Origin: Holothuria scabra
Taxonomy: Eukaryota; Echinodermata; Holothuroidea; Aspidochirotida; Holothuriidae
Reading direction: 5' to 3'
Length of the DNA stretch: 64,000 bases
Assembly: GCA_037179385.1 (NCBI GenBank)
Contig: CM074193.1
Location: forward strand, 40,084,846 to 40,148,845
Each line of letters begins with the position of its first letter. Position 1 is the stretch's first letter. Positions 36,080-47,302 of the stretch are shown here, one piece after another. The notes below the pieces were generated by a model, which worked only from the letters and a program-made list of their open reading frames with translations, had not been told where the DNA came from and made no database searches. A program made the translations under genes and the position numbers.

Positions 36080-36232
36080 TAGTTGTGGCTCACTGGTGTG
36101 TTTTCCCTATTCCATTGCTTATGCGGAGCACCAAGCACAACGGCAGTGGGTTCCATTTTAGAGTCATTCTTATATCCCGACCTGGGAATCAAACCGGGGC
36201 CTCTACCGTCGGATGCTCTACCGTCAGAACAA
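36080..36232 (-). mobile_element. SINE-family copy with tRNA-like head
   Basis: On the minus strand: GGTAGAGCATCCGACGGTAG, then GGTTTGATTCCCAGGTCG (B-box-like), then CACTGCCGTTGTGCTTGG, GCATAAGCAATGGAATAGGG and CCAGTGAGCCACAACT. The best-preserved head-to-body copy in the window. Confidence 0.75.
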
Positions 36233-36414
36233 ACACACGGTCACCTAATTACTAGATGTTATTTAAACTTTGTAATTGCCTCCCTGCTTGACTTCGTATG
36301 CAATCGAATTCGAAATCAGTGGCGGTACAATTAAGGCATTTTGTTGTGGATAAAGTTCTTTAAGTTCCACCTCTAACATTTTGTTTCGAAGTCAGTATTG
36401 GCACCACGACGTAC

Positions 36415-36659
36415 CTGATCTATGACAACATGATCTTCATTAATGTTTCCATGGAGAAACCCACTTCTGTGAAGCATGTCAAGAGCTTTTTTCAAATCGT
36501 TTTCTATGCTGCTAATGTCAGAGTCTTTAAGTTGCCAGTCACTCTTCGCAATCAGCCTCGACAGAAGAATGTTACGACATCGGAATGTTAAAATTGGGAG
36601 AAGATGACTCTCCGAGAGGTCGGCCACAATCGCAGGCATTATACCATTCATATGTTTAT
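36415..36659 (-). CDS. Candidate alternative 3' exon: pseudokinase-like segment
   Basis: Acceptor TTTGTCCACCAACACAG (pyrimidine-rich), donor CAG|GTACGT; phase 1 in, phase 0 out, open throughout. Encodes HMNGIMPAIVADLSESHLLP, ILLSRLIAKSDWQL, then LKKALDMLHRSGFLHGNI and NEDHVVIDQ. The helix plus LH.xGFLHGNI..xxVVID pattern matches the kinase alphaE helix and catalytic loop, but the catalytic HRDxKxxN is replaced by HGNxNxxH, so it would be inactive. Phase 1 fits the alternative donor at 37576 of the 7TM exon. Same strand and immediately downstream; linkage by splicing is inferred. Confidence 0.6.
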
Positions 36660-37516
36660 CTGTGTTGGTGGACAAAAAACCAGACAATGCATTTCACGTT
36701 ACGACAGCTAAAGCTTTACATCAACATTTTAGCACTGTTTATTGTATTTAAAAAAATCGTTTTGCATCATGTTCACAAGAAGATGAGACCAACTTTTTCG
36801 TCGGCCCGTCGAGAGCATACTTTAAAATGTGAGTAATGGCTATTCAGCGAATACACCAAATACACTGAAAAATATCTGACATGGTACTAGAATGGAACAA
36901 CACCTATACTATCGTTTTGTATGCTTTTTAATACCTCCGTAGCTCTCATGTGCTCATTAATTTGAAGACAAAAAATTCTGAAAAGATTTCCGTATCAATG
37001 GTTATTGCTTTCCTAATGGGATAAGAATATGAAGACAATTCGAGTTAATTGCCCATCATGGAGGAAGATTCTTTTGTTATAGGGCCCTAAAGTCGGAGCT
37101 CTCAATGACCCGGTCAAGTACAGTACTCAGCTATTACCAGACCCATTCACGTGGGTTTCACTGGACTCGTTATTGGCAAAGGAATCAAACTTTTATCAAT
37201 CCAGTTAATTGTAGAAGGACTCGATCGAAGAAATTCCTACTCCATTTAGATACATCTGATAGAATAACAATGTCAATAAGGTTAGTGTTTTAGTACACAT
37301 GAATGAATGGTTCCTCTAAGTCAAGTAAACACTGGGTGGACCTTACTGAAACTATGAGCTGTATGATTTAAATTATTGATGTTGTCAAATGACAAGACGC
37401 AAATCTGAGCATAATTGGGGAATTTAAAATCGGAAGATACCATAACTTGGAACCAGAGCCGCTGGAATTGCACTTACATTGTGCTTAAGTTCTATGGGCT
37501 GTTTAAATTTCAAACA

Positions 37517-37810
37517 TTACAATTCATCTACCCCTACAAATTCTATGAAGGCCTTCACTCCCTCTTGTAACCTACCGTTTGCTACTGGTGGTTGAATGCT
37601 GTTGGTTTGCAGTACTTTCACCAATTCCATCTCGTTAACACTAAGGTCTCTAGTGCAATCACTTTTGCAAGAGCTCGGGGTAGGGGAAGCCATAGATGAT
37701 CGGCGGAAGGTTTTCTCACATGAACGGTCTAAAGTTGAGATTGTATACAGGTAAGGGTTTGCAGCTGAGTTCACGGGAAGAATAAAAACTGCCACGACAG
37801 CATATATATC
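37517..37810 (-). CDS. Receptor terminal exon: TM7 and cytoplasmic tail (short form)
   Basis: Acceptor TTTTTCTTTCAG, phase 0. Reads [20 protein letters not shown], then LYTI: TM7 with the NPxxY-type NPYLY motif. The tail is Ser/Thr-rich ([14 protein letters not shown]) and runs to a TAA at 37517. An internal donor at 37576 (AACG|GTAGGT, phase 1) could remove the last part and join the downstream pseudokinase-like exons; the same frame also continues past the TAA to a strong GTAAGT near 37479. Confidence 0.92.
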   Translation of the reverse strand, partial: DIYAVVAVFILPVNSAANPYLYTISTLDRSCEKTFRRSSMASPTPSSCKSDCTRDLSVNEMELVKVLQTNSIQPPVANGRLQEGVKAFIEFVGVDEL

Positions 37811-40800
37811 CTGAAAGAAAAATTTTTATTATTAATTTTAATTATTAATTTTAAAAATTTTCTTTGTTACTGTCATAAAATTCCAACCTTTCTCCATTAA
37901 ATGAATTCCTGACTTTAAAATGCCTTAAAAAGCCTTAATTTGTGGGCCTTAGATAAAATTTTGTAGCAACAGCTATCTTCGGTCCCCGTACAATATGAGA
38001 CTTGCCAATAAGAAATACAGATTCTTCAGCAATTCCAGGACCTTTTCAGGTTTTGTTAAACAGGAAACCTAGAATCCAAACTTTTCTTCAACACCAGCTC
38101 CATGCTTTCAAACATTTTTACACAAAGGACAAAAATTTCGGCCTGCTTTGCTCCCCAATGAGTGTCGTACACACTGTGTACTCTAAGAGAGATGACGCGA
38201 CACGATCAGAAACTCAAAAGTTGTACTGGTACTTGTGTAGACTGCTGCAAATAAAATCTTTCTTTCTGCTAAACTTTATCAGTCATAAAGCTATGTTTAT
38301 CCCACTGTTTTATTACCCCTAATTCTTCCCCTTCTTCAACAAATGCTTTCATATCATTCTTAACTGTTTTTATTTAATAATGAATAAATTTCGCAATCTG
38401 AAGTTGCCTCTTGCCGCAGGTAGCAAGCAAGTCGTAGTTTATGTTTACTTGTGCATTTTGAATGAATTTTCTTCACTTTCGAAATAAAAAAACACAAAAA
38501 GAAAAATTCATTGTAAAATATGTGCTTTCTATCGTTCCTCCCTGTCGCAGCAAAAAGTTTGGTTACTATGGCAACATACATATAGTGTTATTTTTTTATT
38601 TATGGTGGCTACTAAAGCTACCTGACAACTTGTTAACATGGGCATGCAAGAGTTTTGGTCAAAACATCCTAGAAGTTCATTTCCGTCCTGTTGCAAAAAC
38701 GATATTTTGGATCCAGTCTTAGTATTATTTTATTAAATGAAATTAACATAGCGTCTGTCTAATACATCTGAGTTGGCATACTTCTGAAGCAACTTTTCGA
38801 GTTTTCGTATGGTTAACCTATTAGCAACGCTAAGTCCTCTAACTGAACTAGAAACGCCTGCTCTTAAAATGCATTATCGAATGACAACTTCAATTTAGCG
38901 TTATATGTGTTTTGAAACAAACCTGGGGAATTTCAGCAGCACCAGACCAAGCCAGCACTGCCATAATAATTATTGGCATCCAGCAAAACAGATCCGTTCC
39001 GACGATAAGCGCCATTTTTGTCGCCATTTTAATTTCCTCCGATACTTCTCTTCTCCTCGTGCTTTGACGGGAGGCTTTCCTTATTGCAACGAACATAATA
39101 GAGTAGCACACAAAAATGAGAGTAAAACATGCAAAGTTCACTCCAACGAATAAAATCACCGAGTACATCCATCCTTGCGGTCTATGCGACGTTAGGGGCA
39201 AAGCTAGACACACACTGGAACGTCCGTAGAATTGCGCCCCTGGCGTTTGTATGACCACAAGTGGGAGAGTGCTTAAAAAGAGTGCCAACACCCACGCACA
39301 AGCGACTACTACCCTCACTGACTTTGTATGGAATCTAAGGACGCTGAAAGGAAATACGACCCCGAGAAATCTATCTATAGTTATAAGAACCAACAGAAAA
39401 ACAGATGCTTCACTTGATAAGACCGATAGCAGACCAGACATTTGACAAAGAAAACTTCGTTTCCATTCATCTGCATGGATCATGTAACGATTTCGGTAGA
39501 AAAGATCCGCCCCGGCGATAGTAATCATGTATACTCCCATCAAAAAATCAGCAACAGCTAAGTTGATGATGAGGAATGTTTGTACTCGCTTAGAGGACTC
39601 CCTCTGTCGAGTGCGCCATCGCCAAACCAACACAAACGTATTGCCAAGGAGGGCACTGAGTCCGAGTAACCACATGCTTATGCGAAGAAAAGTGTAACGC
39701 ATCAAGTCTTTACAAGAGGAGAATTGATCGAGGGGGGCGTCACATGTTGTTCTTTCGCCAATCAAACAACAGAAGACGTAATTGGACGCAACTCTGTGGA
39801 GACAATGAGAAATTAAACATATAAGTACAACAGGTGATTACGTGTAGGCTTCTTCAAGTCATTGTACGAACCTAAAGACATCTGAACTTGTTCAGTAGTT
39901 GTTTTATCCCTAAAATATTTGATTTTCCAAACTTTTAAAAAGTGAACATAGAAACGTACAGCAAGGGAGAGGACGTCACCCTCAGTCATTTAACATTATG
40001 GGCACATTGTCTGCCGTAGCGTAAAGCGACTAAATATCAGCAAAAATGTAGTCGCGACCCTACGTACTACTAATGTGAGCTGCATGCATAGTTCGCTTGT
40101 GTGGTATTGTGTCATGCGTACACGTGTGCGTGTAAACCTACTACAAACTGTAATGAAAGTCCCAGAATGCTGTTAGACAACTGTATCTACAATCAGCCGA
40201 TCAATAAGGTCGGCGGATTGCTTCGGATTTGCAGAACTGGAAAAGATGGAATAACCTACCGAATACACGGATCTGGAAGTTCCCCACATTCTTAACTGTT
40301 TATATTTCTGAACATATTTTACTGCTCAAAACATTCAACCAACATGAAGTTCCATCAGCGGCTGACTCTCTTAACACATGTGACTGCTCTAACGTTACAT
40401 GAACAGAAATTTACGTCCAGTCATGGAGTTTCTGGTTCAGGGTTTACTACCATCATATAACATATTAGCTCCATACAATAATGTAGAAAGGGTGTTGTGG
40501 AGGATGCCCCTCTCCCTTTAAAAAAGGTACAAATGAAAACTCATTTGAAAAGTCATTACTGTAAATAAAAGGAACTCCTGGAGATATATTTTACTTCAAA
40601 CCTGTCATCACATGTAGCACCATTTGCAATAAAATACCCATTACCCACCCTCAATAACGGGAATCGGGAAGACCCACCTCCTTCGATCCCTCCACCAGGA
40701 CGGCGGGCAGTCATTTCATCCACACCTACTCCCACCCCCACCCCCATCATGAAACTGCAGGTACTCCGTGCTCCATGACAAAACAAAATTCATTTTACCC

Positions 40801-43800
40801 ATGAAAGAAAAACTTTTCAAATTTTAGGAGATCAGAAAAGCAACCGAAAACTAATTGTAGAGTAATTGGAGGGAAGGGAAGCCTAGCAATAAGCAGTGGG
40901 CCTAGGAGACTCTGCAATAAGCAGTGGGCCACCGACCGATGGGATTCGAATTTACGCTGGAATTGGAATGAGTGGAACAAGCCCTGGCGGAATATCCGCA
41001 TCAAACGACACCGGGTGAGAGCCATGGGAGACCTCAGACCCCATTGTGGGTCTGACATCAGAAGCTTGGATATTAACAAAATGGTGACCACTGATAGGCA
41101 TTTAAAGGGCCCTAACAGGCCCGACGAGACAATGTATACTGGAGGGGATGGGATGGTTAAGGTGGGAGTGGTAACAATTTTTCAGGAGATCTTTCAAATG
41201 TTTGACTTTGAAACGTATGAAACCAAATGCAATGTTACTTTCTGGGGCTAAGAATGGTATCTGGCTGCGCACTACCACCAGCTAAAACCCCTGCACACGT
41301 GTGTGAAATTTTACATACTAGTCTCAGCGGAAGGACACATGGCTGCCACAGGATTTCAAAAGTGCCAGGAGGAGAGACATCTAAGAGAAAGGAAAATGTA
41401 GCGGGCATAATTTTTGGTCCAGGAACCATGTCTTAGGACCCCTGGTGGTCCAAAAGAAAGCCCTCTACACTCTAAAAACTGTTGTGTAAAAAGTGTTGGG
41501 CAAAATACAAAATGCCCAACATGGGCAAATTATTGCCCAACAAATGGGTACCCATATTGTTGGGCAAATTAAGGTTGGGCAAAATCCAGGTGTTGGTAAA
41601 AGGTGTTGGGCAAGTTTTGAAGTACCCAACAGTTGGGAAATATGTAATTGACCAATCAGATGATTAGTTAAAGATCAGTTAAGTTTTACAGATAATTATT
41701 GTAATATAAGTGGTTCATTATAAGATCTCATGGTTGAATAAGGTTGTATTTGGTAAATAAAAAGCTAACGGTAGAATAGCAGTAAAAATCTGGACTAAAG
41801 TACTTAAAGAGGAATGGTCGCATAGAAAAAAGAAGTTTTCATTGCTACATAATCAATGGGAAAAGAAATACAAAGTTCACGATTGAGTTTGATACTTTAA
41901 ACTACATACTTCACTGTTTACCTACCAAGTGCACCGTCGCCGGTGCCCCCAACTACTCTTGGAGGATAAACGGTGTATGTGTTAGGGTACTTTGTAATCA
42001 TATATCAGGTTCTATTGAAATTATTGAGATCCAAACAAGCACCCAACATACTGTATAGTTGCATTGCCCAACACCTTTTGCCCAACAGTTTGCCCAACAG
42101 TTGGGAGGACACATATGTACCCAGTGTTGGTTAAAAAATGGTCATTCAGTTTTGCCCAACTACTGGGTAATTGCATTGCCCAACACCATTTGCCCAACAG
42201 TTTGCCCAATTGTTGGGAGGACACATATATACCCAGTGTTGATAAAAAGTTGGGCAAATATATGCCCAATATTTTTTAGAGTGAAGTGATGTATATTTTA
42301 CTACAGCACGAGAGGTTCGAGATTTTTACACTAAAGCAGCAATTGCTTACTTCTTTTTCTACCCATTCTTTTTTCTTTGTTATATTTTTCTGGCTTCCCA
42401 ATTGACTGTGTTTTTATCTTCCAAACTGGGCAGGTGCAACGCTACGATATGGTAAGAGGGGGATTATCCCACAAGTTTTGTCCTTGCCCTTCTTCTTGCG
42501 CCCCAAGTTGGATCATTTTAGGGTTAATCAAAAAATATAAACAATATTCCTCTCCTGAGACTTTCTTTTTTCTATCCAAAGATATGCTTAGCCCTCGGAG
42601 CTCCCGGGGCATTCTTGGCCCTGAGACCCACCCCACTTTGGGCAAGGTTCCGTGCTGCGCACGAAAATTCCCCAATACTTTCCTTTGCCCTTAGTTTGCC
42701 TCCAATTTTACTGTACTGTATACAAGAAAGAAAGAAAACACCTGGATGATATATGGATAGTTTCAGAATGCAGGAAGCTATGAACTGGTCAAAAAACAGC
42801 CCGGACGTAGCGCACAGAGAGAGTAGGTCTTTGCAAGGTAAAACTGTATCTTTTTCGTCATGCTAGCAATAACGAAAACTTGTAAGTAGTACTCACAACA
42901 CAGATAAGTTTTCTAAACCACGGAACACATCCAGTTCAAACTTTGGTATAGACCCATCCCCGATGTTACTCACATCTCTGCAATGGAAAAAAATGTGAAT
43001 AGTGGGTAGTCTCCTGAGAATGTTATCATGGACTTTGTTTTTAAAATGTTTCAAACAAATTTATTGAAGTAAACACGTCTGCCAAAATAACTTTCTAACG
43101 CATACAGGTCATATTCTTCTATTTTTTAATTTTGACTTTAAATTCTGCAGTCGTCATGGAGATCTATAGAAGCCTTTAATTTATGTACAAATCCAATTAG
43201 ACTGACCTCAGAGTAGAGATTAAAACCCTGGGGATTATTGAAGTAAAGGACATTGAACTTCATTCATACCTACGGTGACTGTGACAAAAAGAATGGTTTG
43301 TTTTTATGTGCTGATATGCACGTTTCATACACTGCGTCGACATTTCAAACGACTATTTGAATGATGCTGGCTGTAAGCCAATTTTAATGATTTATGCTAG
43401 TAAACTAAAGAGAATAAGACTTAACATTGCTATTGGATTTTATTTACACTCTCATTCACTTTCATGATCTAAAAGGCACACCAAAATTGAGTAATATACA
43501 GAGAACTTGAAAATTAGGTAGTTTGTGATAAGAGTCAAAACACTCCTAAAGCGGCAGCCAATGTTGAAGTAAGGGAAAAATTCTGGATTGTGATGATATC
43601 ACAGACCACTTACTCTGCTTAAACTTTTAAGCTATTAAGTCATAAAATACCAACACGCGAAAAAGATTGTCCCCGATTAGTAGGGTTCCAAAAAAAGGTT
43701 TTCTATGGATCTCAATCTAATAACACCTCCTTATTTAAAACCTAAGTCAAAAGAAAGGTACATGATACAGAGCTATATTGAGTAAGACTGCAATGAGAGT

Positions 43801-46800
43801 GTTATGGTGTGTTCTTCTATAAAGTGCAAAAGGTTTCATAAACGAGTGACTTAAAAGTCTGCATTAAATATGTGACGTTTGTGATATTTCAATTATATAT
43901 CATTCATGTCAAATCATCCGGGCCTTGTTCACTTTCTGGTGATCTTGTGTCGTTATACTTCTTTTGCAGACATTTCTTTTAATTTGATTAATCTGTCCGA
44001 GACTTCAATTGAACGTTTGTCCTGCTTTGTCTTGGGCCAACCTGAAATGGAAGAACTAACAATAATTCATCAATTTAAACAACGGATGCGTAACATTTTC
44101 GTTTTATCACTATATGGTACTTACAAAACAGTTGTTTTATTTAGTCCGACGAATGACCCTGTCTCAATGACTTCGATAGGATTGTTCCTGATAGAACTTT
44201 AAAACAAAAGCAAAAAAAAAAATTGAATTAACTTTCAATCAGGTTAATAATGCAAACCATAGAGTTACTGTCTGTAACACCAAAGAAGAGATCCAACGAA
44301 TTATGACAAATCTTTTCTACACTAATCCAAAACCAAATAAATTTCTGCCAGTACAAAAATTGTCTTCACTACACATTGTTGATATTGTTCATCATAACAC
44401 AGGAAAAAGATACAGCTAACAGTTGAAGTGAATGATTCAGATCTCAATCCTGGTGAGGGGAGGGAAAAAATGTTACCTCCGAGTTTGAAAAAATACATAT
44501 TAGGGGCACTTTTATAACCAGTTTGATGTTGTTTTTGTTGCAGTTGTAGATGTATAATGCATATTTAAAACCAGAAAGCCAAACGGCGGGCCACCTGGCA
44601 TGCTTCGCTGTACCACATGTAAGTGACGCGCGCACTACCAGCTGAGAAAGCCGTCTCTACATGGAAAATTTCACAATGTTTCTTGCAATGAAACTCACAT
44701 ATTTTGGACAGCAGATAACCCACTAAACATCCCTGGACGAATCTTATGCAGTTGTAAGCCATTCAGATTTCTGTAAATGGAAAATGGAAAATAAAATTCA
44801 ATTTTAAGTCAGCAATTTGAAAAACTTCCAAGTTTGATGATCAAAGGTGTCATCTAAATGGAATATTCTCTTGAAGTCATACTAAAATTTGTTATAGAGT
44901 TTACCTTCACATTGCAACTTATTTCTGAATGATTCCTAAAGCTAGGTAGGTAACAATAAATCTGATTGAAAGGTTGTAGCTAGTACCATCGGGTAATCAT
45001 TACTACATGGACGTTACTCTGTCTGAGGTTATTGTTCAGCTAAGTGTAACATAACTGAATATAGCTTTTCGCAATATTAATGCTTCCACTTTGTAATCTT
45101 TACAAATAAATCACTGCGAGAGTTTCTGCAGTTTGTACCAGATTCAAGAAGCAGGTGTAATATGATAATAAAAAGAGGAATAAGACCCAACAGAGAAAAA
45201 AACGAACAAACATCTCCACAGAATGCAATTCAATACCAGCAAATTTTTTTGGTTGGACATTAGTAACGTTAAATTCCCCACTCAGCTAACTTTAGTTGAG
45301 AAGCGTACAATGCAGTATATAATACTCAAAATGTACCTCAAGCCACAAAATTAAAATATACATATTTTAAAGCATGAATCAGAAAGGCAAAATGCTTCAT
45401 GATTTCTTGCCGCTGAAATGTAAGTAATAATGTATCCACAAAGTGCAAGCTTCCTACATTGAAATGTCATGAAAATCAGGTTCAGATACAAAAGTGCAGT
45501 AACTTTCAGCAAAACAAAGAAATAAAAAGGTTGTTATTTGAGTTACTATTCAATTTACAATCTTTTTATATCTTTGCCTGCCTACATCAATGACATCACA
45601 AGTTATTGCGCAATGTACCATTTTAAACTGAGTGAATTAGCTTCAGCATTTTACGTCTCGTCTTCTCGCAATGTTCCATAGAGAAGGGAGTTAAACTGTT
45701 AGAATTCATTTTGCATGCTGTTTAATATTTTTGTAGTTGCGTAGTTAAAAAATGATAAGCCAGTTTTTTGGCAAATGGTAATGTCAAATAATCTGCCAAT
45801 GATGGAATGTTTACACTAGTTTAAATAAATAGTTTCAATAATTTATCTCAAGTTCTTACAGATATGGTAACCGCTCCAATTGTAAAAATGTGTTGGGCGC
45901 AATCATCTTCAAAGGATTGTCACTGAGATCTCTGCATCAAAAATAAAAATACTGATCATCTATAAAACTGGTTTTAACAATCCTGTATCTAAATGCTTAT
46001 AAGTCCTTAAATCAGCAAAATATAACTATATGACGTGACATATAATTACCTGCCTTTGTTATGTTATATTGAATATTTCCCTTCCTCTTTCTAATGACAA
46101 CTAAATGTATACCGGAAAAGGCACACAATTGGCTATCGTTAATTACATCAAGTTTTCGTATAAGATATGGAAAACTATGATCTGTCATTTAAAAGCCTCT
46201 TATGACTTCGAATTCATTTCATCAACCCGTTGACACTTCCTAACTCAGAATGCTCTCAGCCCAAGGATTAGTGTCATTGCCACCCCTTCCACTCAGAATG
46301 CTCTCAGTCCTACGATAAATGTCATTCCCACCCCTTCTACTTAGAATGCTCTCAGCCCTACGATAAATGTCATTCCCATCCCTTCTACTTAGAATGCTTT
46401 CAGCCCTACGATAAATGTCATTCCCACCCCTTTCACTCAGGGTCAAACATGACCATTATCACAGCTTGTATGATTAAGTTTCTTTTTCTGAAGGTTGTTA
46501 GACACTTATGTGTTTGTTCTAGTATCCTGTTCATACTTCTGCTGTACGTTTTCTGATTATGTAATTGTATTTGTGTGGACGAAATAAATGAAAGGAAGTG
46601 AAGAAGTGGGCATCTACTTTAAAAATGTTAAAAAAATACGTCCTTGCAGTGAAGCATTTCAGAATATCTCCAGCCCCTGACAAAAATGTGCAGTTCCCCC
46701 TTTACAGAGTTCACTTTTAGTGGAGCCTTAGTCTTCTAAGACAGAGGTAAAATTCATGAACTACTATTCTGCGATGAAAATTGACCGCTTCACCAAAAGA

Positions 46801-47267
46801 AAAAAAAATCGCTAGACGTGAAATAGTGGACCAGTGGACTAGGCTTAGGACTTGCGAACCATAGACTACGTTTTCAGGAATCTTTCCCCTGGAGCATAAC
46901 AGGTCTTATTGAGGTAACCTGTTCTTTAGCGCTGATTGCAGCTATCTGGACTAATTGCTTAAAGTTGGTGTTTCTACACGCTTAAGGCAGTACTTTGAGC
47001 TTGCAACAACCGGAATGATAGGGTGCTGTTTAAAACCCGGATGTTCATCAAAATAATGCATCCAATAATCAGTTTTTATCAATGTCAATTGTGACGTAAT
47101 TATTATGCAATCGGTAGAGCTACCGAAATTATTTCTTGGTTTTTTTACTTTCTAGTGCTTAAAATTTTCACGAGCATGTATATTATAATTTAAGAGAATT
47201 AAAAAAAAACGTTTTGGAAATATCATTGGGTTGCTGCTGTATGTCAAAGTAAGTGTTAAGTACTGTT

Positions 47268-47302
<35 letters not shown>

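Noticed and set aside
36180..36232. tRNA gene on the minus strand
   Set aside because: Box-like motifs are present, but no cloverleaf or acceptor stem; the same sequence recurs as part of a SINE.
37210..37255. Possible exon after TTGTTATTCTATCAG reading VSKWSRNFFDRVLLQL
   Set aside because: Resembles a kinase N-lobe helix and starts in the right phase, but any usable donor leaves a phase that does not fit the exon at 36659.
42059..42289. Open frames on both strands near 42.1-42.3 kb
   Set aside because: Produced by the TTGGGCAA arrays of a non-autonomous element; no protein features.
43984..44042. Possible extra LRR exon after CCATTTCAG
   Set aside because: In the phase required by the LRR exons the frame reaches a stop within 12 codons. 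The flanking exons join directly in phase without it.
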